Origin: Chrysomallon squamiferum
Taxonomy: Eukaryota; Mollusca; Gastropoda; Neomphalida; Peltospiridae
Direction of reading: 5' to 3'
Length of the DNA stretch: 41,650 nucleotides
Assembly: GCA_012295275.1 (NCBI GenBank)
Contig: CM022677.1
Coordinates: 21,928,131 to 21,969,780, forward strand
Part shown: positions 1-16,559 of the stretch, piece by piece
Numbering within the stretch: the first letter of the stretch is position 1
Layout: every line of letters begins with the position of its first letter
Translations under genes and position numbers: made by a program
Notes under the pieces: model-generated
What the model was told of the DNA's origin: nothing
What the model saw: the letters and a program-made list of their open reading frames with translations, nothing else
The model's database searches: none

Positions 1-4057
<4,057 letters not shown>

Positions 4058-4620
4058 AATCAAAATAATCTCATATTCTGTGTGTCTGTCTGTCTGTCTG
4101 TGTCTGTGTCTGGTGTTTGAAGTAGTAAAGGTGTAAAGGTGTGGGTAGATGTATATTTGTTGTTGTTGTTTTTTGTTTTGTTTTTATAATGTCGACAAAT
4201 TCCTTATAATTGACCAAGAAGATATTATGAAAATGTTTTTAGAAGAAGAAATATATATATATATATATATATTTTTTTTTTTTTGGAAATTTAATTTAGA
4301 TAGTGATTGTTATTGGTAATTGTGTGTGTGTGTTGTGTGTGTTGTGTGTTTGTAAGTGTGTATGTTATAGTGTTTGTATATTTGTGAGTGTGTGGTGTGT
4401 CTGTGTGACTGTGTATGTAGGTACATGTATCTGTGTGTGCGTGTCTGTCTTTCTGTGTTTCTGTCTCATGATAACGATACTCTGATTCTTTACAGCAACA
4501 AATCTCTTTACATACAATTTGTTTTGATGAAATCTGTGACTATGTTAATTTTCACACCACATTCTATTTTATGTTCTCAAAAATAAAAATAAAACTGTCC
4601 CATTACACACAAAGCACAAA
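4058..4620 (+). promoter_or_regulatory. GLUT 3' UTR with tandem AATAAA poly(A) signals
   Basis: After the stop there are TGTC and TG-rich microsatellites (4080-4112, 4318-4470), then two adjacent AATAAA hexamers at 4582-4587 and 4588-4593. A cleavage site about 15-30 bases later would give a ~550-base UTR. The hexamers are kept in the second copy at 17098-17109. The transcript end is inferred. Confidence 0.6.
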
Positions 4621-4710
4621 AAAAATGATTTTTTTAAAATTATTATTATTACTTTTTTTTTTTTTTTTTTTTTTTTACATGAATGATGTTTAATTATACT
4701 GAACAGTAAC

Positions 4711-4733
4711 GGGGGGATGTAGGATATCCCCCC
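4711..4733. repeat. Perfect 8-bp G-rich hairpin (GGGGGGAT/ATCCCCCC)
   Basis: GGGGGGAT at 4711-4718 pairs with ATCCCCCC at 4726-4733 across a 7-base loop. It lies about 120 bases past the poly(A) signals and is retained in the second copy at 17207-17229. It could aid pausing downstream of the poly(A) site; no function is shown. Confidence 0.6.
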
Positions 4734-4739
4734 AGCTCT

Positions 4740-5479
4740 GTTACAGCACTTTGTTATGTAAGTGAACCTTTATCTTACTTTTGTTTGTGTTTCGCAGGAT
4801 TTAATGCAGAGGTTATGGACATTATTGAAAGATACAATTAACTTTTTTGTTTTCGTAATTATTATTATTATTTTTTTAATAGAATTTCATCACTTTTGTG
4901 TATCATTTGTTTACAGTTGAAGAGTTTATGGTCCAAATTTATATATGTAAGATAAAAAAAAAAGTGTACAGACACACACATATACACACACAGACATACA
5001 AATATACACACAGAGAAAACACAAGACTCTTACACACAGACATACATATACACAAACTCACAGACACAATGACATACATAATCATATATTTAAAGTGGTA
5101 ATTAAAAATTGTCTGTACACAATTTCTATATACATATATATATTTTTATAAATATATATTTTTGAATAATTTAATAAATCTATTTGTAATAATCAAAATA
5201 TTTGTAAAATACTTTATATACAGAATACCAAAAAAAATCCCCAAAGATTCCAAATATATTTTTGACACTTTACAACAGTCATTCTTAACATAATTTTTTT
5301 TTTTGTTGTTGTTTTTTTTTTTTGTTTCAACATTCATAATTTTTGAGGTTTGCTATTTTTAGGTTAAACGCTATATAATAGAAATATGACAAATTATATA
5401 ACACTGTCATCGGGATTTGTACCTTTTGTTGTTGTAAATACAATTTTAGCTTTTACTGTTGCACTGTAATCACACTGTG
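4740..5479 (+). other. AT-rich intergenic spacer
   Basis: No gene is seen. The stretch holds a short CA-rich block (4966-5070), T runs at 5292-5326 and AT-rich unique sequence. It has several AG-preceded short open stretches but no donor/acceptor pair with protein similarity. Confidence 0.6.
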
Positions 5480-5495
5480 TCACTAGAGGGCGCTA
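5480..5495 (+). promoter_or_regulatory. CTCF-like motif TCACTAGAGGGCGCTA
   Basis: It matches the bilaterian CTCF core CCASYAGRKGGCRSY at 14 of 15 positions; only the first base differs. It lies between the GLUT poly(A) signals and the promoter of the next gene, and is unchanged in the second copy (17943-17958). Binding is inferred from the motif alone. Confidence 0.5.
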
Positions 5496-5589
5496 CTGCC
5501 AGAGTTGACAATCCCTGGCTTCAAGGATGACCTAGGTTTTTAGAATTATAGGATAATTTTGGGTTTATAAAATTTTACTACGGAATATT

Positions 5590-6930
<1,341 letters not shown>

Positions 6931-7019
6931 AATAATAATAATAACATCGTCTACAGCAATAACAATAATAATTAATAAAGCGATATATTAAAAAAAAAAA
7001 AAAAAAATTATATTAAAAA

Positions 7020-7660
7020 AGTTATTTTGAAACTAAAACCAATACGGCAATAGAGTTACTCGAGTACGCAACGAAACCGGACTAATAAACACACGTAAAT
7101 CACATAATCCTCACCGCAAGAGAAGATTAAAAATTTCAAATGATATTTTCCTTTCACTAAAATGGCAACTGAAGATTATTTCCACTGCGTCGAAAAGTTG
7201 ATTCGAAACTTGTAAAAGGTTGGTGTACAATTCCAGCAAAGATGGCGCCCGTAATCTTTAATCCTATCTCGAACTGAGAAGAGTTCCAATTAAAATTCTG
7301 CAACTTGCTTTTATAATTTTTCGTTGCTATTTTTACCTCGAGCAGTGATTCTAAATAAGCAGACTATTACATGGAGATTTCTTCTTGTGTTTTTTTTTTT
7401 TTTGGGGGGGGGAGATATTTAATTTTTATTTCTTTCTTTCTTTCCGGACATTATTTGGCTGAGAGACTAATTATAAAGCAGGAACAAAAATAGAAATTTC
7501 GTAAACCCTCTTTCCCCGTATTAACGTATTTTGTACGTTTCATGTTTGCCCCCGAACTAGTAGGATATGACGTCACTGCCATTGTGACGTAGCGAATAGT
7601 CAGTGACAAACTAATGGACAGCGGTAAGAAGTAAGAATTATTTTAATTATTATAATCAAG
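7020..7660 (+). promoter_or_regulatory. Unique intergenic block with YY1-like site and CRE
   Basis: A relatively low-repeat stretch, nearly identical in both copies. It holds AAAGATGGCGCC at 7238-7249 (YY1-type core), a full TGACGTCA palindrome at 7568-7575 and a half-site GTGACGTA at 7584-7591. No open frame of note crosses it. It may be an enhancer or a distal promoter; this is inference from motifs. Confidence 0.35.
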
Positions 7661-8284
7661 TGAATGTGTGTGTGTGCGTAAGAGTGCGCGTGCGTGTGTG
7701 TGTTAGACGATCACTTGCAATGTCTGAGAAAGAACGTGCTTCATTATTTACTGTTTATATATTACATATGTTTTTTTGCTTAGAACTACTTCATTTTGAT
7801 TGGTTGTTGTGGCTGTTGCTGCTGTCGTTCTTTAAATAAAGAAAGAAAGAAGAAAGAAGGAAAGCTAAAGAGTAAAATGTATAAGCAATAATCATGTGAT
7901 AATTACAAAAAGGAAGAAGAAAGAAGCCCACTAACTTGAGTTTCATTAAAAACCTTTTCAAAACCAAACAACACCAATTTATGTACTGAACATCTTCATC
8001 AATAACAAATTACATCTTCTTTTAGCTTATCTGACACGAGTTACCTACCTTTGATCCATCAAAGACATTCACTTTCAAACGTAATTAAAATGTTCGTCGT
8101 TGATATATTTTATTAATTATAAAAGTATTATGTATCGAAAGAAGCATTAGTCTGAATTTGTGTGGAGTTATTTTCAATCTACAGATTCTGCTTACGTCAT
8201 CGTTTGATTTTTCTCTTTCTTACGTCATTATTCGTTACATACAACATTGTTAATTTAATATATTAAATATTTTTGTTTGACATT
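7661..8284 (+). other. Intergenic spacer with two TTACGTCAT sites
   Basis: AT-rich sequence without a gene. It has a (GT)n-like block at 7665-7702 and a GAAA-rich patch near 7838-7865. Two TTACGTCAT motifs (8192-8200 and 8220-8228) are CRE/bZIP-like and only 28 bases apart. Confidence 0.45.
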
Positions 8285-8295
8285 TCTCTCTTTCC

Positions 8296-8387
<92 letters not shown>
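8285..8387 (+). repeat. Compound (CT)n(TA)n(CA)n microsatellite
   Basis: Three dinucleotide blocks follow each other without spacer. The second copy (20709-20780) keeps CT and TA but has lost the CA block, a clear length polymorphism. Confidence 0.95.
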
Positions 8388-8388
<1 letters not shown>

Positions 8389-8611
8389 AATACATCTTTG
8401 TATGTACCAGCGTTTCTTTCAATCTTTCTGTATAATCTGCTTGTCTCTGTACCTTGTTATCTTTCTGTCTCTTTCTCTAACTATATTTCTATCTTTATAT
8501 CGTTCTTTCTATGTATGTCTGTCTTTCTATGTCTTTCTGTCTATCTTTCTCTCTATATTTCTGTGTCTTTCTCTTTATTTTTCTGTGTTATTTTCTCTAA
8601 TACTAATAAAA

Positions 8612-8789
8612 TAGATAGATAGATAGGTAGGTAGTTAGATAGATATATATATATAGATGGTTAGTTAGATAATTAGATAGATAGATAGATAATAGATAGA
8701 TCGATAGATAGATAGATAGACAGACAGATAGATAGATAGATAGATAGATAGACATATAGTCAGATAGATAGATAGTTAGATAGACAGAC

Positions 8790-8852
<63 letters not shown>

Positions 8853-8907
8853 CAGATTGATAGATAGATAGATAGATAGATAGACAGATTGATAGATAGA
8901 TAGATAT
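8612..8907 (+). repeat. (GATA)n/(GACA)n microsatellite, about 300 bases
   Basis: Tetranucleotide array of GATA with GACA and GTTA variants. The counterpart at 20992-21412 is about 120 bases longer. Pseudo-ORFs with SIYLSIYL patterns come from this array. Confidence 0.97.
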
Positions 8908-9119
8908 GTGTCTTTCTTTGTCTTTCTATATGTATCTACCAATGTTTTAACCTCTCTCTTTCTTTCTTCGACATCAATGTCTTTTTCTAACACTGTCTCT
9001 GTGTCTGTATATTTGCCTGCAGGAATAAATATCGTTACAAATTCATACGCCTAATGCACACAAACAAATACATAAATACGCAAACGTACACACATACCCA
9101 CGCGTACACAAACACACGT

Positions 9120-9300
9120 TTATAAATAGAACGTGCTAAAAATACAACTTACACCTCTTGCAAGCGAGACGCAGATCGCTGTGACGTCATTTGTAAAGTG
9201 CTCCAGACGTGATGACAATGTCGCGTGCATCTGACTTGGCTCAGTCTGTACAATACGTCCTCTGTCGTTTCTGAAAGCAGTCGTAAATAATTTATTGTTA
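9120..9300 (+). promoter_or_regulatory. Unique block with full CRE palindrome
   Basis: Low-repeat stretch conserved between the two copies. It holds TGACGTCA at 9182-9189 (21688-21695 in the other copy) amid several CpG-containing words. No gene is seen. Confidence 0.35.
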
Positions 9301-9364
9301 ATAGCCGTATTAAGTGGAAATGCGCATTAAAAACCTAAAAAAACAAAACATAAAAAAACAAACA

Positions 9365-9536
9365 ATGTACGTAGAGAGAAACAGAGAGACAGAGAGACAG
9401 ACAGATATATATCGAGAGAAATATGGACTCAGAGAGCGAAAGACAGAGACAGAAACAGAGATACAAATAGAAAGAAACAGAGAGAGAGACAGAGATAAGG
9501 AAGAGACAGAAACAGAACAGAAACAGAGATACGTAT

Positions 9537-9608
<72 letters not shown>

Positions 9609-9645
9609 TCAGAATGAGAGACAGGCAGACAGACAGACAGACAGA
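9365..9645 (+). repeat. Purine-rich ACAG/AG array
   Basis: Degenerate AGAGACAGA sequence followed by (AG)n at 9541-9604 and (CAGA)n at 9620-9643. The second copy carries about 65 extra bases of the same kind before its (AG)n (22030-22100). Confidence 0.9.
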
Positions 9646-9805
9646 GGTGTATCACACTATCAAACACACAGAAACCCTACACTCACGGAGGAGAAAGAAA
9701 TTTATTTGGCTTCTTAAACGTAAAAGTCTTCAATCACTGAAACTGGTATCACTATAATCCATGTCTCTTCAAAGGTCAGCAAGAAAAAAATGTAAAGGAA
9801 TAGAA

Positions 9806-9827
9806 GGGGTTGGGGGTGGGGTAAGGG
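9806..9827 (+). other. G-quadruplex candidate
   Basis: Four G tracts (4, 5, 4 and 3 Gs) separated by loops of 2, 1 and 3 bases fit the canonical intramolecular G4 pattern. The same tracts are at 22384-22405. Confidence 0.55.
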
Positions 9828-9829
9828 AA

Positions 9830-10080
9830 GGTCGAAAATATTATAAGAGGGGGGAGAGGTAAGGGATGATGAATTCATGACTCCAAAATGTTATATTGTG
9901 AGAAAGAAAGTAATAGGCGCCAATCCAGTATATTTTTCGGGAAGTAAGGAAGACATTCAAGGGTAAGATCCAAAATATTATAAGGGAAGAAAGGAGGTAA
10001 TGGGCGAATCCAAAATATTATTAGGGTAGAAAGGTTGTGAGATGAAGGTTAAAAACAAAAATATTATAAGTAGTGATCGT
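9830..10080 (+). repeat. Degenerate ~50-bp minisatellite built on (T)CCAAAATATTATAAGGG
   Basis: Variants of ccaaaatattataagggaag recur at about 9836, 9891, 9970, 10009 and 10053, each followed by a G/A-rich segment with agaaagg and gtaa words. Divergence between units is high, so the array is old. It is also present at 22411-22650. Confidence 0.6.
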
Positions 10081-10316
10081 AATGGTGGAGGGAGGGTAGG
10101 GTAGGAGGGGAAAGGGTAGAAAAGGAAGATAAACCACCAAATGTTTTATTAAATCACTGTAAACAAATTAATAATTATTTGTTCTGATATTTTCTAACCG
10201 AGACATGATACATGTGGCTTGTTACAGTGTAGACATTTTTGATTACAGAGTCGTCTGGTGACCTCATCGTAATAACAGACTCCAGTGAAAAAAAATCGTA
10301 TTACTCCGCGAAATTC

Positions 10317-10850
10317 TTGTCTACTTCTTCGTCTTCATTGTTTTTTTTTTTTTTTTTTTTTTCTTCTATGTATTGTTCTCTTTTTTTTTTTTTTTTTTTT
10401 TTTGTCTTTGATTTCTTGTCATTTTTTTTAGATTTTTTTATTAAATTTTTCTTCAGATTCCTTTCTTCATCATAATCTTCATCTTCTTTTTTGTTGTTTT
10501 TTATCTTCATCATGCTCTTCGTTTTCTTCCTTTTCTTCATCATCATTTTATTCCATTTATGTTTTTCTTTTTTCTTTTTCTTTTTCATGATGATCATATC
10601 CTTTTTCTTCCACTTTTCTTCTTCTTCTTCTTCTTCTTATCTATCCTTTACTTTTTATTCATCATGATCTTCCTCTTCGATTCTGTTTTTCTTCTACCTC
10701 GTCATCATTTTATTCGATATATATATTCTTCATTTTCTTTATCATCAGTTTCTTCTTCTTCTGATTTCTTCCACCTTCTTCTTCTTCTTCTTCTTCTTCT
10801 TCTTCTTCTTCTTCTTCTTTGTTTTTTCTTCGACTTCTTCTAAATCTTCA
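10317..10850 (+). repeat. Polypyrimidine (TTC)n/poly-T tract, about 530 bases
   Basis: Nearly all T and C on this strand, including two long T runs (10341-10362, 10381-10403) and (TTC)n at 10773-10818. Phe/Ser-rich and Lys-rich open frames in it are repeat artefacts. The second copy (22897-23455) has different T-run lengths. Confidence 0.93.
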
Positions 10851-10854
10851 ACAA

Positions 10855-10921
10855 TAAAGTAACTCTACAAACTGTTCTAGAGTGGGCGTTGCGTATCATA
10901 CTAACTACTAAAGTTACTTTA
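10855..10921. repeat. 10-bp inverted repeat TAAAGTAACT...AGTTACTTTA
   Basis: Perfect arms at 10855-10864 and 10912-10921 around a 47-base loop, conserved at 23472-23538. It lies about 400 bases upstream of a TATA box. No target-site duplication is evident, so I do not call it a transposon. Confidence 0.4.
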
Positions 10922-11299
10922 GAATATATTTTTTTTTATTATTATTATTTATTTTTTTAATAACGTCGATATAAAAATGTAGGCGTGTTAGCAATCAGCA
11001 TTAAGGACATCGGCCAATTTGGCCCAAACAAAAAAAAAACAAACAAAAAAATGGCCTCAAACAACTATAATGGTTTCTCATTCCCGTAACAATAACGCTA
11101 CTTCCAAATAAGATTCTGCCAATTTGTTATCCTAATACTGGACGAAACGATACGAGCCCACTGAAATCTCTATCCTCACTTTTTTATTTTTTAAGCATTA
11201 TTATTATTATTATTATCATCATCATCATTATTATTATTATTATATTGTAGTAACAGACGAATGAGTAGATTTCATAATTATCGATTTGCCCGGTCGACG

Positions 11300-11476
11300 T
11301 ATAAGAAGGCGCGGTTTATCGTCTGCTACACGACCACGTAGAAGGAAAGCACGCCGGCACGCGACAAGGAAATATATCCACAGTCGATCGTCTGCCATCA
11401 GGAAAACGGGGGCCAAAGCGAAAAGTTGTTAAACTGCGGGACGAACGAACGTGACTTTGTGAACTGTTTTTCCAAG
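11300..11476 (+). promoter_or_regulatory. TATA-box promoter and 5' UTR of secreted-peptide gene
   Basis: TATAAGAAGGCGCG starts at 11300 after AT-rich sequence. A start site about 30 bases later (near 11330) would give a ~145-base 5' UTR with no ATG until 11477, and that ATG has A at -3. The block is CpG-rich and identical in both locus copies (TATA at 23911), unlike its flanks, which suggests constraint or simply good consensus. The start site is inferred. Confidence 0.55.
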
Positions 11477-11528
11477 ATGAAACTCGCTGTACACATCCTC
11501 CTCTTTTTTGTGACGTCATTTTGGCAAG
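11477..11528 (+). CDS. Secreted-peptide gene, exon 1 (signal peptide), left copy
   Basis: The exon encodes MKLAVHILLFFVTSFWQ and the first base of a Gly codon, then the donor g|gtacgt. A Lys followed by about 13 hydrophobic residues is a typical secretory signal, and a phase 1 intron right after the signal is common in small secreted proteins. It is identical to 24088-24139; one of the two is probably an assembly duplicate. Its continuation is the three exons at 37846-41562. Confidence 0.65.
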
Positions 11529-11560
11529 GTACGTTTATACAATGTGTTTGTTTTGTTGTA

Positions 11561-11616
<56 letters not shown>

Positions 11617-12335
11617 GTGGGGTTTTTTGAAATATCGCTGAGGAAAAAATTTCGTAAATGTTTTTAAAATAATAATTATCATATGATACGAAACCGACTA
11701 GTTTTTTTTTATTGTACATTTATAATGTTATTTAGGAAAATTATAAATTTTTATGAGAGAGAGAGAGAGATCTGCAATCTCGCTCTATCTATCTATCTAT
11801 CTATCTATCAATCTAGCATTTAAATTTTAGAATTTGGCTAAATATTTTTTAAATGCGACAAAACTGAATGGACAGACAAATACACGGATGTTTGTACGTT
11901 CGTTTTTATTAGCATGGATAAACGGACAGGATAAAACGGACGGAGGTATGGCCTGAGTTAACGAATAATTTATATAAGTAAATGAAGGCTGAAAGAAAGA
12001 AAGAAAGAAAGAAATAAAGAAAGAATTAAAAGTTCTAAAAATGTTCAGTCATCTTTTTTAGTATTTATTTATTTATTTATTTTGGTTTCATTAATTTTTC
12101 TAATATATTTAAATAGATTTCCATTTTAATGATAAAAAATATTTATATATATTTAAATAGATTTCCATTTTAATGATAAAAAATGCTGTCAAAGATAATT
12201 TTAAACAAACATAAAAAAAATACAGCAGAGATAAGGAAATATAAAAACAAAAAAAGAAAATGATATAAGAAAGAAATTTAAAAAGATGATTTCAACTTTA
12301 TTCTTTATTTTAATAATAACTAATTCTGTCATGAT

Positions 12336-12434
<99 letters not shown>

Positions 12435-13950
12435 TTAAAATATTATTTTTTATTTTTGTATTACCTCTTCAAAACCATATATGTTTTGCTCGACATTGGG
12501 GTTTTTTTTTCGTCTTTTTTCGTTAAGTGTGCACGTGTGTGTGAGTTTTTCATTATTTTTTTCATTGCATTTGCAGCCCACACAAAAACACTGAAATAAA
12601 CCAAGCAATTAGTTAAAGACGATAATCATGTTACATTAGCAAACCAAAAGAAAAATATTAAACGACTGCCTAAACGAAACATTTTTGAAACTTGTGGACC
12701 ACTTCTGGCTCTTTAGCAGTTCAGTTTATTATTAAATCAACTCTGACAGAAAACAAATGTTATTTTGAAAGAGAAAACAGAAATTTAAAAATTTATAATA
12801 ATTAATCCTTTGTGAACGATGATTTCTTTTTTTACTTTTTTCATTTTTTTTTTTTTTTTTTTGCCACGAAATAACAAGCCTGGATCAATAAACCACGAAA
12901 GTTTTCTGACAAAATAATTATTTAAATTATTTACAATTGACTTTATCGTTAATTTTAAACGGTTTTGAAGAAAAAAAACTATGGGGAAAGAAAGCAAGAA
13001 AGATACAAAAAAAAAAAAAAAAAAAAAATGCCAGTTATACGAGATTAAACGATGATAGCCGAAGATAGCTGTAAAATAACCGAAAATAATCGAATAAAAC
13101 GTTTTCATTTTACGGAGAATGTTTCTTTCTTTCTTTATTTCTTTCTTTCTTTGACTGTTTTCTAACTTACGTATTTATTCTGATTAATTTAGGTGTTAAT
13201 TCGCTAACTTATTTACATATTTACATATTTTCTTAAATCAGTTAAATACTTGATCACAACTATAAACAATTATTTGCGAGTCAGAATATCATAAATATCA
13301 TCGTAAACGTAATTTTTACGTAATAATTACTTAACGCAATGACAACTGAACGACGTCACAATAGTTATGACGTTTTTAAAATGTCGAGGTCCGCTCAACA
13401 GTGGGTGTTAGTTTCAGGGTATGTAAGTATGTTAGATTGAGAAAAAAAAGCTTCATCTAACTGAACATTGAAGGTATCTATTCAGCGCATGCGTAGCCTC
13501 GTTTTCATTGTGTTGGGAATGTCAGAAAGTTTCAGCTTATTCAAAATCAAGTTATTTTCATGTCTTCGTCAACACAGATTATAACCTACATTTTCATTCC
13601 ATTCCTCTTTTTCATTTTCATCGTTTTACTTATTATTATCCCAGTATTATCCTAGTAATAGTAGTGGTTTTAGAAGTAGTAGTAGCAGTAATAGTTGTAG
13701 TAGCAATAGCAGTAATAGCAGTAATAATACTAATAATCATCATCATCATTATCATTATTATATCATTCTTAATATTATTATTATTATTATTATACACTAT
13801 TGTATTATATTATTTAATTATTCATTCATTTATTCATTCGTTCGTTCGTTCATTTTTTATTTTATTATAATTTTATTAATTTCTTATTTTGGATTTTCTG
13901 GTTATCCCAAAATTTGGTAAGTTTACAAAACTGTTGGTTTACTCCAGAAT
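11529..13950 (+). other. Start of peptide-gene intron 1 (left copy): microsatellites and AT-rich unique sequence
   Basis: It contains (ATT)n at 11562-11616, (ATCT)n at 11784-11808, (GAAA)n at 11994-12023, a 44-base unit repeated twice (12100-12184, core AAATAGATTTCCATTTTAAT), (AG)n at 12337-12432, A/T homopolymers near 12846 and 13009, and (AGT)n/(ATC)n/(ATT)n at 13668-13860. GACGTCAC and ATGACGTT occur at 13352-13374. No further exon is recognised. Confidence 0.7.
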
Positions 13951-14150
13951 NNNNNNNNNNNNNNNNNNNNNNNNNNNNNNNNNNNNNNNNNNNNNNNNNN
14001 NNNNNNNNNNNNNNNNNNNNNNNNNNNNNNNNNNNNNNNNNNNNNNNNNNNNNNNNNNNNNNNNNNNNNNNNNNNNNNNNNNNNNNNNNNNNNNNNNNNN
14101 NNNNNNNNNNNNNNNNNNNNNNNNNNNNNNNNNNNNNNNNNNNNNNNNNN
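13951..14150. other. Assembly gap of exactly 200 N
   Basis: The round size suggests a placeholder for an unknown distance between scaffolded contigs. The sequence on its left repeats that near 26545-26582, and the sequence on its right repeats that near 1341, so the two contig ends overlap in content instead of lacking sequence between them. Confidence 0.97.
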
Positions 14151-14562
14151 TGTGGAGCTGGACATGAAGAAAATATGAAAAGAGAAGAAGAAAAGAAACT
14201 CACAGGAGAAAGGTCTGTACATCTGTCTGTAGATGTGTCTGTATGTCTGTGTACATCTGTCTCTGTGTCTGTTTACATCTGTCTGTTTGTCTACATCTGT
14301 CTGTGTCTGTTTAAATTAGTGTTTATTATTTTTTTGGTTTTGTTGCTGTTATTATTATCATTTATTTGTTATTATTGTTATTTATTTGTTATTTATTGTT
14401 ATTTGTTATTTATTGTTATTTATTGTTATTTGTTGTTATTACAGATAAACATCTGGCAGCTGTTGACATCAGAAGTCGCTACGTTCTCCTCTCATTATCA
14501 GCATCATTGATGCAGCTGTCTAACCATGTCTGGAATTAATGCTGTGAGTTATAGTAACATGT

Positions 14563-14735
<173 letters not shown>

Positions 14736-15007
14736 AAAAACACACAGAAAAGAGATTGTTTCAAAAACTACAAGACACAATCTCGTTTCTCACAGATTTT
14801 CTACTACTCTGCCAATCTGTTCAAAGAGGCGGGGCTGACTGAAGCCGTTGCTATGCACGCGACCAGTGGCGTTGGCGCCATCATGGTTGTCATGACGCTG
14901 GTCACCCTGCCGCTGATGGACCGAGTTGGTCGGAGGACGCTTCACCTGGTTGGACTGGGAGGAATGTTTTCTTCAGCATTCTCATCACTGTCTGCCTCAC
15001 ACTGAAG

Positions 15008-15219
15008 GTAAGGATGATGATGTTGATGATGATGATGATGATGATAATCGTGTTGATGATGATAACAGTAATAATAATAACTAACAGTGATGATGATGAT
15101 AATAAGTTTAGTAATAATAATAATAACAATACAAAACAACAGTAATGATAATAGCAATAATAACAGTAACTACAATAAAAAATAATAATAATAATAATAA
15201 TAAAAATAATGACAATAAC

Positions 15220-15266
<47 letters not shown>

Positions 15267-15374
15267 TAGCAGCAATAATAATGACAGGAATATCACTAAT
15301 TATAATAACAATAATAATAGAAGAAGAATAACAATAGCAATAATAATGACAAAAATATCACTAATTATAATAAA

Positions 15375-15413
<39 letters not shown>

Positions 15414-16352
15414 GATAACAGTATCAGCACCTATAATAACGATAGTAAGAATGTGTTTGTGTTTCAGGACTCTGTGGCGTGGTTCAACATGGCCAGTGTG
15501 GTTGTCTCGCTGCTGTACGTTGTGTTCTTCGCTGTTGGGCCGGGCTCCGTGCCGTGGCTCATCGTGTCGGAGTTGTTCTCACAGGGTCCTCGTCCCGCGG
15601 CCGTCAGCGTCGCCGTCCTCGTCAACTGGGTCGCCAACTTCCTCGTCGGATTCACATTCCCTCACATGCAGGTGAGATGTAGTAGCTGCAGTTGTGGTCG
15701 TAGTAGTAGTAGTAGTTGTAATGTCTTTAGGTCTGTATGTTTGTATGTCTGCTTTTTGTTATTTCAGTTATTATTATTAGAAGTGGTAGTAGTAGTAGTT
15801 GTTGTTGTTTTAAGAGTAGTAGTAGTAGTATTAGTAGTAGTAGTCGTAATTTCTTTAGGTCTGTGTCTTTATATGTCTGTTTTTTGTTATTTCAGTTATT
15901 ATTATTAGAAGTGGTAGTAGTAGCAGTAGTAGTGATAGCAGTAGTGGTAATAGTAGTGGTAATGGTAGTACTGCTACTACTACTACTACTACTACTACTA
16001 CATTATTATAATTACTTCTATTGTTTTTATTTTTATTACTCTTATTATTATTATTATTATTATAGTAGTACAGTATTATGTTACTATTATTATTAACACT
16101 ATGATTATTGTTGTTATTATTATTACTATTATATTATTATTATTATTATTATATATCATTATTATTTTTTATTAATATTATTATTATTACTACTACTATT
16201 TATTATTATTGTTATTATTAGTATTATTTTTATTTTTATTATTATTACTTTTGTTATTATTACTTTTATTATTATTGTTGTTGTTGTTATTAATGTTATT
16301 ATTGTTATTATTGTTATTGTTATTGTTATTATTGTTATTATTGTTATTACAG
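15008..16352 (+). repeat. Second copy of GLUT introns: (ATG)n/(AAT)n, (TAG)n/(TAC)n, (TTA)n
   Basis: On either side of exon f (15468-15671) this repeats the structure of the left introns, including the duplicated unit with tttttgttatttcag and the TAG-to-TAC switch near 15968, with a shorter AAT tract and no 87-bp exon duplication. Confidence 0.88.
15468..15671 (+). CDS. GLUT exon f, second copy (intact)
   Basis: Base-identical to 2890-3093, with GPGSVPW, SELFSQGPRP and NW, and the same acceptor (gtgtttcag) and donor (gtgaga). Probably the other allele of the same exon. Confidence 0.9.
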
Positions 16353-16559
16353 AAAGGACTACAGAACTACTCCTTTGTTCCATTCACTGTTCTTCTTGCT
16401 GTGTTCTGGATTTTCACTTTCTTCTTCCTTCCCGAAACGAAGAACAAGACGTTTGACGAGATTTCTGCAATTTGGCGAAAACAGCGAAAACCAAAAATAT
16501 CTCTTAAACACGATGCATACCACACAGCCTCCGAGCTGAAACCTGACTACAGCAACTGA
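16353..16559 (+). CDS. GLUT terminal exon g, second copy (intact, single acceptor)
   Basis: Encodes the same TM12, PETKNKTFDEI and tail with two changes (V to I after FW, S to A in HDSY). Unlike the left copy, the acceptor and first codons are present only once, so this is the reference for normal exon structure. Confidence 0.9.
   Translation, partial: KGLQNYSFVPFTVLLAVFWIFTFFFLPETKNKTFDEISAIWRKQRKPKISLKHDAYHTASELKPDYSN

Noticed and set aside
8612-8907. CRISPR-like regularity of the GATA/GACA array
   Set aside because: The units are 4 bases with no unique spacers. It is a eukaryotic microsatellite.
11316-11519. 67-codon antisense frame over the peptide-gene first exon
   Set aside because: It lies exactly opposite the 5' UTR and signal exon, has no motif, and is a shadow of the CpG-rich sense sequence.
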